DNA of 64,000 nucleotides, from assembly GCA_963711465.1 (NCBI GenBank), contig CAVQEG010000001.1, positions 2,852,001 to 2,916,000 on the forward strand, written 5' to 3'. Below are positions 27,701 to 35,736 of the stretch, one piece after another (position 1 is the stretch's first letter; the number at the start of each line of letters is the position of its first letter). The notes beneath the pieces were generated by a model. It saw only the letters and a program-made list of their open reading frames with translations. It was not told the DNA's origin and ran no database searches. The translations under genes were made by a program, and so were the position numbers. Source of the stretch: CAVQEG01 sp963711465 (lineage in GTDB: Bacteria > Bacteroidota > Ignavibacteria > OLB7).

Positions 27701-27867
27701 AGCGGAGCTCCCGGCGGATGCTGCACCTGCTGCCACGTCATCGCCGCGGTGAACTCGCCGCAGTCCCAGAACGGAACCGACGGCTGCAGCGTCATCGCGT
27801 AGGTAATGAAACCGATGATGAAGACTACACCGGCAAGGGCACGGTTGACCAGTTTGTACTGTTTCAT
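24769..27867 (-). CDS. DUF2723 (TMEM260-like) membrane protein, candidate protein O-mannosyltransferase
   Basis: The 1032-residue product has an N-terminal half of about 12-14 membrane segments and a soluble C-terminal half with TPR-like helices. The first external loop carries PSVPFWDCGEFTAAM followed by QHPPGAPLW, the acidic GT-C-like motif typical of DUF2723. After the membrane part comes LFTNGDNDTFPLWFLQDVNG. DUF2723 proteins include human TMEM260, which transfers mannose to serine/threonine; bacterial members are mostly uncharacterised. A polyprenyl-phosphate-sugar-synthase-like GT2 gene and a second DUF2723 gene lie upstream on the same strand, which supports a glycosylation role. The substrate protein is unknown. 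Confidence 0.85.
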   Translation of the reverse strand: MKQYKLVNRALAGVVFIIGFITYAMTLQPSVPFWDCGEFTAAMTWQQVQHPPGAPLWLIVGHVLQMINPFGTIGWRANLGAGFFSALTAMLAYLIIVKVIERWHPQREGRPIREYLPTFGGALVGSLAFMWSDSQWFNSVESEVYAMATFLAALLVWLMMRWNDHADEPGHERYLLMMAYVLGLAIGTHLLALLVFPAIALVIYFRIREFSWVSFIALLAITGVSFFVFVYKAPLQYIPELLSNSTAAGVLLLAAVLALCVWAARQHQPVVFVAASSLVLIVLGYTTYTQVLIRSNSNPPLNFGEPDTFGELVGYLGRQQYGNRPDWPRRVETDQYYRRYQDQYGEWYPPSGVDAKGNLIFPKVNVAGELNFMWQYQIEYMYFRYLLWNFYGRASDEYGAPAVAISASEQVRQQYIAPSGYDDYFPVVFYGLPLILGLIGLFYQYRRDWKMGFVYTTLFLFLGVLAALQQQQQQPQPRERDYFYAASFMIFAVWIGVGAAGLAESLGIGKTDEETAGGDNATEEPARTYSTRPLYAGAPPATGLGAKIKPGVAGAILGVCMLAVPINMVAHGWRMHDRSGNWVPWDYAYNILQSCEPNAILFTNGDNDTFPLWFLQDVNGVRRDVRVVNLSLGQMGWYIYQLKHNTPWGAKKVPISIPDDVLKQPEGAQGGLNESQMKPPTVNVPVPADVMKWATDGEVTTPGVMHWTYTGVQYGNDGTNRYRIYHQLIRDIIETNAKEGWERPIYFCTSIVDPENFAGLGGYLRNEGLAYRVMPVQQQPLELFGYALDEQKMKKEMFNLVPTDTFYTEPHRGFILHNLNNPNVFYMYDHRRIPTGSYRLGYLALARQLANEGKDAEAIAALDTMASQISSDIFPVPYPFEAEIAKTYRDAGAVEKAKSYARQTLRGIDAAGAAAQQGGGSPELTRAEMLAVIGDYDAATAAYKELQKNYPGQNSEWRRRIEEMQLRRHLDSGDVVGAQEELKRIIAGYDTTQPGASNNIELLRRIVRQHVNPLDKTSTSDTINLTDTATGK

Positions 27868-28023
27868 GTGTGGAAACCGTCAGGGTGTCGACGCCGGGCC
27901 GGCAGGCCCGTGTCAGGCAGGTTCACGCGGTGGGTATGGATTCGGAAGTGTTCGGAAACAAAGCTCCGAAGTTAGGCAACCGGTACCGATTCTCCTGTCC
28001 CGCCCTCGGTACCCATGGACAGT

Positions 28024-28713
28024 TCATCGCTGTGGCGCCGCATCGCTGCCGTCGGGTCGGGCGACCTTGCGGTTGTGTTCCTCGAGCATCTTCGAGAGCA
28101 TCTCGCGATTGCCGGCATCCTCGACGCGCCCGATCGCCTCTCTGAGGAAGTCGACGAACCTCCTGTGCAGTTCGAGTCGGCGCGACTCGGGCATCGCCCG
28201 GTAGAGGATGTCACGCACCTGCAGAGGAACGAAGCGGTAGCGGCGGGAGGTCCCGGCGTAGAGGCGTTCACCGCCGTTGCGGGCGATGAGCTCCATGGTG
28301 AGAGCCGCCGCCAGGTGCTCGTCCACCTGCTCGATCGGCACGCCGGCAAGCGCCGCGACGCCTTCGCTGCTGAAGTGCTCGCCCTCGACGCTCGCACACT
28401 CCAGCAACCGCTTCGTCGGCTCGGGAAGCCGCTCGAATTGCTGGCGGATGTAGGCCGGCACCTTTGCCGGTTCAGGAAGCTTCCGGTACTGGTGCGAGAC
28501 GATGCCCGTTCCGCCGATGACTCCGTAGCCGTCGAGCATGTGCAGATACTCCCGGAGCAGCACGGGATCTCCCCCTGCCCGCTGATGCAGCCAGTGCTCG
28601 AACCCGGGATCGGTCTGGTACATCGGAAACTGTTCGACCAGATGGTGGTGAATCGCCTCGAGCGAGGCGTTCATATCGTCGTCGTCATGCCGGAACTCAT
28701 CGTCTGCACCCAT
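28024..28713 (-). CDS. uncharacterised protein with a helical region like that of MalT/STAND-type ATPase regulators
   Basis: The 229-residue product has no named domain I can be sure of. Residues about 90-215 (LPEPTKRLLECASVEGEHF, EGVAALAGVPIEQVDEHLAAAL, VPLQVRDILYRAMPESRRLELHRRF) resemble the winged-helix and following helical part seen after the nucleotide-binding domain of large regulatory ATPases, but no P-loop is present. The ATG at 28713 has AGGAG at 9 bp, which decides the start. It sits between a DUF2723 gene and a GT2 gene, so it may belong to that system. Confidence 0.55.
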   Translation of the reverse strand: MGADDEFRHDDDDMNASLEAIHHHLVEQFPMYQTDPGFEHWLHQRAGGDPVLLREYLHMLDGYGVIGGTGIVSHQYRKLPEPAKVPAYIRQQFERLPEPTKRLLECASVEGEHFSSEGVAALAGVPIEQVDEHLAAALTMELIARNGGERLYAGTSRRYRFVPLQVRDILYRAMPESRRLELHRRFVDFLREAIGRVEDAGNREMLSKMLEEHNRKVARPDGSDAAPQR

Positions 28714-28792
28714 TACCGTGCTCCTCGTGGTGTTCAACGTGGACACGGATGCGGGACTGCAAGCATGATGCCGGGGCCGCGCGTCCCACGCG

Positions 28793-29539
28793 TCAGCGGT
28801 CGTGCTGCACGCTGGGCGCCGTCTCTGCTCGGGGCACGTGCAGGCCGCGATGCAGTGAACGAATTCGAAGGAGCTCCATGAACATCCGCAGTGAATCGGA
28901 GACCGGGTTGAGCGTCGACCGCTCGTCGTTGTACCACTCGACGGGAATTTCGAGGATCGAGTAGCCGAGCCGCTGCGTCAGGTAGAGCGCCTCCACATCG
29001 AAGCTGAACCCGTCGATCTTCGTGCGGCTGAAGACATCGCGCGCGGCGACGTCGGTGAAGCCCTTGAATCCGCACTGGGTGTCGTGGATACCGGGCACCG
29101 CCACGATCTGCACCAGTAGGTTGAACATTTTGCCCATCGACTCGCGGTACCACGGCTGATGCTCCTTGATGTAGCTGGAGTCGATTGCACGGCTGCCGAT
29201 GACCACGTCGTAGTCCCGAAGGTGATCGAGCAGACGGGCGGTCTCATGGATGGGTGTGGAGAAGTCGGCGTCGGAGAAGATGCGGTAGCGTCCGGTCGCG
29301 TCCAGCATTCCGCGACGGACGGCGGCGCCCTTGCCCATGTTGCGCGGCTGACGGACCAGCCGGATGAGGTCGCTCTGGTGGCGTTCGACGATCGCTGCCG
29401 TGTCGTCACGCGATCCGTCGTCGACGACGAGCACCTCGGTGCTGTAGGACTGCGCGGCGAAGTAGTCGCGTGCCTTGTGCAGCGACGCTTCGATGCGCCG
29501 GGCCTCGTTGTATGCCGGTATGATGAAGGAAAGATCCAT
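28793..29539 (-). CDS. GT2 glycosyltransferase, dolichyl/polyprenyl-phosphate sugar synthase type
   Basis: The 248-residue product is a family 2 transferase similar to ALG5 and DPM1. It begins MDLSFIIPAYNEARRIEASL, has VLVVDDGSRDDTAAIV, the metal-binding FSDADFSTPI, VIGSRAIDSS and DTQCGFKGFTDVAARDVF. Such enzymes load glucose or mannose from a nucleotide sugar onto a polyprenyl phosphate on the inner face of the membrane. It has no C-terminal membrane segments. The start at 29539 fits the family; an in-frame ATG at 29572 is possible. It lies between the two DUF2723 genes and could supply their lipid-linked sugar donor. Confidence 0.85.
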   Translation of the reverse strand: MDLSFIIPAYNEARRIEASLHKARDYFAAQSYSTEVLVVDDGSRDDTAAIVERHQSDLIRLVRQPRNMGKGAAVRRGMLDATGRYRIFSDADFSTPIHETARLLDHLRDYDVVIGSRAIDSSYIKEHQPWYRESMGKMFNLLVQIVAVPGIHDTQCGFKGFTDVAARDVFSRTKIDGFSFDVEALYLTQRLGYSILEIPVEWYNDERSTLNPVSDSLRMFMELLRIRSLHRGLHVPRAETAPSVQHDR

Positions 29540-29594
29540 CGAGTCTGAATTCAAAGTGAGAATCTGCATACCCGGAGCATCGACCGGGGGAACG

Positions 29595-32573
29595 TCAGTC
29601 GCGCAGCTCGCGGAGTCGGAGCTCGAACGCGCGCTGGCTTGCGCGCAGCGTCGGATCCTGCGTATGGCCGTACCCGCGGACGATGCGCTCGAGTTCCTCG
29701 ATGGCGCCGCTCGTGTCGCGTCGGGCTTCGAGCAGTCGGCGTACCCGCAGCTCTTCGAGCTGCGCGCGCAGGTTCGGATCGTCGGGATACCGCCCCTGGA
29801 GCCGCTGGTAAGTCTCGATCGCGCCGTCGAAATCGCCAAGCAGCACCAGCATTTCCGAGCGGATCTGCACCGGATGGTAGGCGCGCGCGAAACGATCGTA
29901 CCGCCAGCCGCCGGCAAGTCGGTCGATCGCATCAACCGTCGAGCGAGCCTGGCGCCGCCCCTGCTGCACCGCACCGGCATCGGTGAACAGCCGTGCCAGG
30001 GAGTAACTCACCCAGTACGGTTTCGGATAGCGGTCGGACGGCAGATACGACTCCATGGAGCGCAGCGCGGCGATTGCTGCCGTCGAATCATGATTCCGCC
30101 GCAGCTCGAATTCGGCGTAGCCGATGAACATCATCCGGTACTCGGTGAGAACTCGACGATGCTCCTCGCCGAGCACGGGTCTGCTTCCGGTCCGCGTGAG
30201 GCGCAGTCCACGATGCGGTTGCGTGAAGTAGGTGCCCTCGCGCAGCGGTGGCGAGTAGAGCATTCCGCGCATCGCCGATCGGTCCGCCGGCTGGAATCGA
30301 CCACCGTCGTCCGCCGCGTTCGGGACCACCCGAAGCGCCAGCCCCTCGCGGCGGAGGTAGCCGTCGAGTCCCGCGCGATCGGCCGAGGCGACTGACGCAG
30401 CGAAGTACACCGGGCGCCGCCAGCCCTCGCGCGCCGCCGAGGCCACCACACCGGCCACCACACGATCCTGTGTGCGAATCAGTTCGCGAGCATCGCTTCC
30501 GGCGTCACGCCCGTGCAGGCGCCATCGCATCACCGACGCGACGGCGCTCGAATCGCCGGAGAACGTCCGGGCGATCGAATCGCCGACTGCCAGTCGGATT
30601 TCGGGAGGGTCAACCAGTCGCGCACGCTGCCGATCGTCGCCGAGCGTGTCCAGTCCTCCGACGCTCCAGTCCACCGGGACGGACGGGCTGCCCCACCGGC
30701 CCGGCTGCTTCAGTCGACGCACGTACCAGCCGGCGTTGGCCAGCGACAGATTCACCACCCGAACGTCGCGCCGCACGCCGACCACGTCCTGCAGGTACTG
30801 CAGCGGGAACGTGTCGTTGTCCCCGGCGGTGAACAGCACCGCATCGGAGTCGGTGCTCTGCAGCATGGTGTAGGCGTAATCCCACGCCATGGTATCGCCG
30901 GAGCGGTCGTGCAGCCGCCAGCCGCCGATGGCCATGTTCAGCGGAACGAGCACGCAGCAGGCGACGATGGCCACCGCGGCGCCCGTAGTCGATCCGCCGA
31001 CCGGTTCGTCGATCGTGGGATCGTCATCGTCGTCCGCTTGTGCAATGCCGTGTCCCCCGATCTCTGCCAGCGCGCTCGCACCGAGTCCGATCCAGACGGC
31101 GAAGACGAGGAACGAGCCGACGTAGAGCGTGTCGCGTTCGCGCGGCTGCGGCTGCTGTTGGTTGCGCGAGAGTGCCAGCACCGGACCGAGGGCGAGGAAC
31201 ATCACGCTCAGCACGAGGGCCAGCCGGGGATCGCGGCGGAAGTGGATCACGAGGCCGACGATTCCGAGCACGAGCGGAAGGGCGTAGAACGTGATCGGAA
31301 AGGAGTCGCCCGGGGACGTTGGCGCGATGAACTCCCGGCGCTCCTCTTCCGACGGTCGCAGCAGCACCCAGCCGGCATCCTGCACGTTGCTGACGCGACC
31401 GGCGAAGTTCCACAGCAGGTAGCGCACGTACATGTGGCCGATCTGGTAGCGTGCGAGGAAGTCGAGTTCGCCGGCACCGTTGATCCGATCGAATCGGTAG
31501 CCACCGTCGGGGGTGCGTCCGATCGGCGGATACCAGGCACCGTAGCGATCCTGATAACGACGGTGGGCGGCGTCGGAGCGATAGCGGCGCGGCCAGAGGG
31601 GAACATCGCCATACTGCCGTTCGCCGATATAGTCGGCGAGCGCCGCCGGTGTCGATGGATCCTCGACGTTCAGCGGCGGACCCGTCGCGGCGCGGACGAG
31701 CACCTGTGTATAGGTCGTGCAGCCGAGAAGGTAGAGGCCGAAGGCGCAGACTGCCGCGAACGCAGCGGCACGGGCGGTGTACATCGACCACGCTGCCACG
31801 GCGAGGAGCGCGACGACGAACCCGACGGCCAGCGGCGGAAGCGATGACATGAGGTGCGGAAGCGCATCGAGCACCAGGACGTGCGCACCGAGCCAGGCGA
31901 GCAGCGACGCGCCGACGAGCAGTAATGCGATCGACACCGGTCTCGGCTCGTGTTCGCGCAGGTAGACGGCCAGGACGATTGCGGGAACGAGGAAGACGAC
32001 CGACGGCGTGACACCGACGGACAGACCGAGCACGTAGGCGATGAGCAGCAGGTAGCGCACCTGACCGGCGCGAGCGGCCGCGTCCCACCACCGCAGCAGC
32101 AGCCACAGCACCAGCGCGACGAGCAGTGCGGCGGCGGATTCGATACCGGGCGTGGTCGCCGCGTGCCAGAGCGAATCGCTCCAGACGAAGGCGAGTGCGC
32201 CGACGATTCCGCCGCCGAACGTCGCCAGGCGGGTGACGGGGCCGGCACCGGGGAGCGCGGGCGGGTGCCACCGTGCGACGAGCCGGGCGATCGAGAGGAA
32301 GACGACGGACGCGGCGGCGGCGGAGCAGATGGCGGCGAACAGCGAGATTCGCCACGCGGGATCGCCGAGGGGCAGCGCTCCGAACGCCCCTCCGAGCATC
32401 ACCCACAGCGGCGCTCCCGGCGGATGCGTCACCTGCTGCCAGAAGGCGGCCGTCACGAATTCACCGGCATCCCAGAACACCACTGATGGCGGAAGCGTCA
32501 GCAGGTAGGTGATCAGCGCCGCGACGAAGATCGCGGCGGCCACCAGGCGTCGAATCGTGACGTAGTCTGTCAT
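29595..32573 (-). CDS. second DUF2723 (TMEM260-like) membrane protein
   Basis: The 992-residue product is a paralogue of the one at 24769-27867 with the same layout. It shares PSVVFWDAGEFVTAAFWQQV and HPPGAPLW in the first loop, the same run of membrane helices, LFTAGDNDTFPLQYLQDVVG after the membrane part and a C-terminal helical repeat part. Within the paired motifs identity is high; elsewhere it is moderate, so the two copies are not a recent duplication. Its ATG overlaps the stop of hemW (ATGA). Function is inferred as lipid-linked-sugar transfer to proteins, as for the other copy. Confidence 0.83.
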   Translation of the reverse strand: MTDYVTIRRLVAAAIFVAALITYLLTLPPSVVFWDAGEFVTAAFWQQVTHPPGAPLWVMLGGAFGALPLGDPAWRISLFAAICSAAAASVVFLSIARLVARWHPPALPGAGPVTRLATFGGGIVGALAFVWSDSLWHAATTPGIESAAALLVALVLWLLLRWWDAAARAGQVRYLLLIAYVLGLSVGVTPSVVFLVPAIVLAVYLREHEPRPVSIALLLVGASLLAWLGAHVLVLDALPHLMSSLPPLAVGFVVALLAVAAWSMYTARAAAFAAVCAFGLYLLGCTTYTQVLVRAATGPPLNVEDPSTPAALADYIGERQYGDVPLWPRRYRSDAAHRRYQDRYGAWYPPIGRTPDGGYRFDRINGAGELDFLARYQIGHMYVRYLLWNFAGRVSNVQDAGWVLLRPSEEERREFIAPTSPGDSFPITFYALPLVLGIVGLVIHFRRDPRLALVLSVMFLALGPVLALSRNQQQPQPRERDTLYVGSFLVFAVWIGLGASALAEIGGHGIAQADDDDDPTIDEPVGGSTTGAAVAIVACCVLVPLNMAIGGWRLHDRSGDTMAWDYAYTMLQSTDSDAVLFTAGDNDTFPLQYLQDVVGVRRDVRVVNLSLANAGWYVRRLKQPGRWGSPSVPVDWSVGGLDTLGDDRQRARLVDPPEIRLAVGDSIARTFSGDSSAVASVMRWRLHGRDAGSDARELIRTQDRVVAGVVASAAREGWRRPVYFAASVASADRAGLDGYLRREGLALRVVPNAADDGGRFQPADRSAMRGMLYSPPLREGTYFTQPHRGLRLTRTGSRPVLGEEHRRVLTEYRMMFIGYAEFELRRNHDSTAAIAALRSMESYLPSDRYPKPYWVSYSLARLFTDAGAVQQGRRQARSTVDAIDRLAGGWRYDRFARAYHPVQIRSEMLVLLGDFDGAIETYQRLQGRYPDDPNLRAQLEELRVRRLLEARRDTSGAIEELERIVRGYGHTQDPTLRASQRAFELRLRELRD

Positions 32574-33757
32574 GCGCGGGTGGCGAGCGGGCGGAGGCTT
32601 CGCTCGGCAGCGTCGATGATGTCCAGCGCGAACCGATCGGCGAAGATGTAGCCGCGCGGTCCGAGCGTGAGCCGACCGTCGCCGAAGGCCCCGTATCCGC
32701 CGGCGACGATGCGCTCGACGACGGATCCGGCCAGCTGTTCGAGCGGACGACCGGCGATCGCCTCGAATTCATCCAGCATGATTCCCCGACTGCGCAGTCC
32801 GAGCATCACCGATTCCTCGAGCGCCATCGTGGGCGTCACCTCCTCGCGGCTGACGACCGGGAGCCGTCCGGCATCGATCGCCTCGAGATATGCCGAGAGG
32901 TTCGACGCGTTCGCCCAGCGAACGCCGGTTGTACCGTGGCGGAGGAATGAGTGGGCCGAAGGTCCGAAGGAGATGTAGGTGCGGCGTTCCCAGTATCCGA
33001 GGTTGTGCCGGCAGGCGCGTCCGCGCTGCGCGTAGTTGCTCACCTCGTACTGCTCGAATCCATGCGCGGCGAGCGTCGCCACCGTGTCCTCGTACATATC
33101 CGCTTCGGCGGACTCTGCGGCGGGGGCGACATCACCGTGAAGCCGCATGGCGTTGAGCGGCGTGCCTTCCTCGAAGATCAGGGAATAAGCGCTGATGTGT
33201 CCGGTGCCGAGTTCGACGGCCGAGCGGAGATTCCGGCGCCATCGCTCGACGGTCTGATCGGGGAGGGCGAATATAAGGTCGATCGAAACATTGTCGAAGA
33301 CGGCGCGCGCGGCGGCAACGCTCCGTCGGGCCTGTTCGGCCGTATGGATGCGCGTGAGGAATCGCAGTTCGTCGTCGTGGAACGACTGCACGCCGAAACT
33401 GAGACGATTGATACCCAGCGCTCGGTACCCCTGGAGCCACTCGGCGTTGAGCGTGCCCGGATTGCATTCGACGGTGAATTCGGCCCCGGGCGCGATGCGG
33501 AAGCGTCTGCCGAGACGTTCGACCACCGCACCCAGCTCCTCCGGCGACAGCAGCGAAGGGGTACCGCCTCCAATGAAGACCGACTCGTAGCTGGACGGCG
33601 CGTCGGGATCGTCGAGCAGCGCCTCGGCGCGCAGATCGATCTCACGGACGATCGCATCGAGAAAGGCGCGACGGCCGTCGAGCGATTCGATCGAATAGAA
33701 GTTGCAGTAGATGCACTTGTGCTCGCAGAACGGCACGTGGAGGTAGAGTCCGGCCAT
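32570..33757 (-). CDS. hemW: HemW-type radical SAM protein (coproporphyrinogen III oxidase-like)
   Basis: The 395-residue product has the radical SAM cluster motif in LYLHVPFCEHKCIYCNFYS (CxxxCxxC) followed by FIGGGTPSLLSPEEL and NPGTLNAEWLQGYRALGINR. The C-terminal HemN_C domain (MLGLRSRGIMLDEFEA) is present. By length and cluster motif it is HemW, a heme chaperone, rather than HemN, but many genomes misname the two. It is the first gene of an overlapping pair with the DUF2723 gene. Confidence 0.9.
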   Translation of the reverse strand: MAGLYLHVPFCEHKCIYCNFYSIESLDGRRAFLDAIVREIDLRAEALLDDPDAPSSYESVFIGGGTPSLLSPEELGAVVERLGRRFRIAPGAEFTVECNPGTLNAEWLQGYRALGINRLSFGVQSFHDDELRFLTRIHTAEQARRSVAAARAVFDNVSIDLIFALPDQTVERWRRNLRSAVELGTGHISAYSLIFEEGTPLNAMRLHGDVAPAAESAEADMYEDTVATLAAHGFEQYEVSNYAQRGRACRHNLGYWERRTYISFGPSAHSFLRHGTTGVRWANASNLSAYLEAIDAGRLPVVSREEVTPTMALEESVMLGLRSRGIMLDEFEAIAGRPLEQLAGSVVERIVAGGYGAFGDGRLTLGPRGYIFADRFALDIIDAAERSLRPLATRA

Positions 33758-33763
33758 GGTGGT

Positions 33764-34690
33764 TCAGCGTATCGATCGGCCGATCCGCTCCCAGCGGATG
33801 GCACCGGTATGGGGATCGCGCGACCAGTAGATCGCGACGGCGCGACCGACGAGTTGATCGTAGGAAATGAAGCCGAAGTATCGTGAGTCGTAGCTGTCGG
33901 CCGAATTGTCTCCAAGCGCGAGGAAATAGTCGTGTTTGAACGTATAGGTGGTGGCGGGAATACCGTTGACGAAGACGATGTGGTTGCGGAAGGCGACTCT
34001 CGCACCGTCGTCGGACATCAGCGTACCCCATCGTGCCGCCGCCACTGAATCGAGGTCGATACGGTATCCGCTGTACGGAACGACGATCGCACCACCGTAG
34101 CGGAACAGTTCATCGGCCTGATCCTGTCGAATCGGCGCACGTCGACCCGAGTCGGCACCATCGGCACCGACCCCGACCGGAGGCAGTTCGCGACCGTTGA
34201 CACGGATACGACCGCCGACGAGGCGGACGGTGTCTCCGGCGATGGCCGCGATGCGCTTCAGGTAGTTCTCACTGTGCCCGGTCAGCGGCGAACGGATTTC
34301 GAACACGGCGACATCACCCCGCTCGGGCGTACCGATTCCGGGCAGTGCGATCTGCGGAATCGACGCGTGGGTGAATGGGAAATACCGGAGCGACCGGATG
34401 TTATACGGCAGCTTGTTGACGAGGATCACATCGCCGTCGACGATGGTGGGCCGCATGGAGCCGGTGGGGATGCGGAATGGCTCGAGCACGAACACGCGGA
34501 CGAGACCGAGCACGACGAGCGAGACGATCAGCGCGGTGACAGCCCGGCGGAGGAGCGGGCGATCGACTGACGGCGAGCTGCCGCCGGCGACGCCGCTGTC
34601 CGTCGGGTCGGAGGATGCCGGCGGCTGGCGACGATCACCTGCGGAGGACCGGCGAGCGGCGGTGTCGGCTGCGTCACGATTCATGTCCAT
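33764..34690 (-). CDS. lepB: signal peptidase I (second copy)
   Basis: The 308-residue product has a Pro/Ser-rich N-terminus of about 45 residues, one membrane anchor (ALIVSLVVLGLVRVFVLEPF), the nucleophile Ser in RIPTGSMRPTIVDGDVI, the base Lys in NYLKRIAAIAGDTV and the box IV block FLALGDNSADSYDSRYFGF. It cleaves signal peptides from exported proteins at the outer face of the inner membrane. A divergent paralogue is directly upstream on the same strand (51 bp). It is followed by hemW after 6 bp. Confidence 0.93.
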   Translation of the reverse strand: MDMNRDAADTAARRSSAGDRRQPPASSDPTDSGVAGGSSPSVDRPLLRRAVTALIVSLVVLGLVRVFVLEPFRIPTGSMRPTIVDGDVILVNKLPYNIRSLRYFPFTHASIPQIALPGIGTPERGDVAVFEIRSPLTGHSENYLKRIAAIAGDTVRLVGGRIRVNGRELPPVGVGADGADSGRRAPIRQDQADELFRYGGAIVVPYSGYRIDLDSVAAARWGTLMSDDGARVAFRNHIVFVNGIPATTYTFKHDYFLALGDNSADSYDSRYFGFISYDQLVGRAVAIYWSRDPHTGAIRWERIGRSIR

Positions 34691-34741
34691 CTCGCATCGG
34701 GCTGATCGGTATCCGGCGTCGAGCCACGGCTGTCGGCCGCG

Positions 34742-35728
34742 TCAGTCGACGCCGGTAAAGATCCGACCCCATCGGATCGACGAGAGCTTTTTGCCCAGAT
34801 CGAAGATGGAGAGATTCGGATCCCATGACCAGTAGACGAACATTGGGGTGCCGACGATGTTCTCCTCCGGAATGAATCCCCAGTAGCGGCTGTCGAGCGA
34901 GTGATCGCGGTTGTCGCCCATCCCGAAGACGTAGTTGCGTTCGACGGTATAGGACGACGCGGGGGCGCCGTCGATACGGATGATTTCTCCGTCGACGCTG
35001 ACCTCATGGCCCTCCCGCATGATGAAGATCCGCCACTGTTCGATGTTGCCGGCATTGATCGGGATCACGTCGCCCTTGGCGGGAATTCGCATCGGCCCCC
35101 AGTTGTCCCGTGTGTATCCGGACCATGGCGGGAAGGTGCGATCGGCATCGCCCGGACCGGGACCGCTGTTGGTGAAGATGGCGTGTTCCGGACGGGGCTG
35201 GAGCTTGCCGTTGATGTAGACGTCCTTGTTGCGGACCTCGAGCGTATCGCCGGCGGTTGCCACGGCGCGCTTGAGGTAGTACTGAAATTCCTCGGGTTCG
35301 GCGACGTTACGCTCGCCCGGGAAGACGAAGACGATGACGTCACCCTTCTGCGGATGCCGGATTCCGGGCAGGCGGAAGTACGGCAGCGGGATGTTGAGGA
35401 ACGGGATGGTCTGCGGCGATCCACCGCCGTAGACGAACTTGTTGACGAAGAGGAAATCGCCGGCCATCACCTCGTTCTCCATCGAACCGGTGGGAACGAC
35501 GAACGAGGCGACCAGGAGGCCGTTGATGACCATGACGATCAGCAGCGAGGTGACGATGGTCTTCACCCACGAGATGATCGTCTCCTTCAGCGTTGGCTCG
35601 GGTCGCTGCGCACCCTTCTCGGTGGACGAGCCGTTGCGCGACGCTTTGCCCGATGCGGCACGGCGCGAGCCGCCGGCACGTTTCGACCGTTCACCGCCGA
35701 GGATTTTCTTCCGTTCTTCGGGAGTCAT
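34742..35728 (-). CDS. lepB: signal peptidase I (first copy)
   Basis: The 328-residue product has a basic N-terminal tail of about 45 residues, one membrane segment (IVTSLLIVMVINGLLVASF), the catalytic Ser in VPTGSMENEVMAGDFLFVNK, the Lys in YYLKRAVATAGDTL and FGMGDNRDHSLDSRYWGF. A long insertion between boxes (about residues 175-245) distinguishes it from the adjacent copy. The ATG at 35728 was chosen over an in-frame TTG six bases upstream. It starts 8 bp after the lepA stop; a lepA-lepB order is widespread. Confidence 0.93.
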   Translation of the reverse strand: MTPEERKKILGGERSKRAGGSRRAASGKASRNGSSTEKGAQRPEPTLKETIISWVKTIVTSLLIVMVINGLLVASFVVPTGSMENEVMAGDFLFVNKFVYGGGSPQTIPFLNIPLPYFRLPGIRHPQKGDVIVFVFPGERNVAEPEEFQYYLKRAVATAGDTLEVRNKDVYINGKLQPRPEHAIFTNSGPGPGDADRTFPPWSGYTRDNWGPMRIPAKGDVIPINAGNIEQWRIFIMREGHEVSVDGEIIRIDGAPASSYTVERNYVFGMGDNRDHSLDSRYWGFIPEENIVGTPMFVYWSWDPNLSIFDLGKKLSSIRWGRIFTGVD

Positions 35729-35736
35729 TGGCAAGT

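Noticed and set aside
24838..27975. Open frame of about 1,045 codons antisense to the first DUF2723 gene
   Set aside because: A shadow of a GC-rich gene: the reverse-strand protein has clear family motifs and membrane segments, while the antisense product is His/Asp/Arg-rich without any domain.
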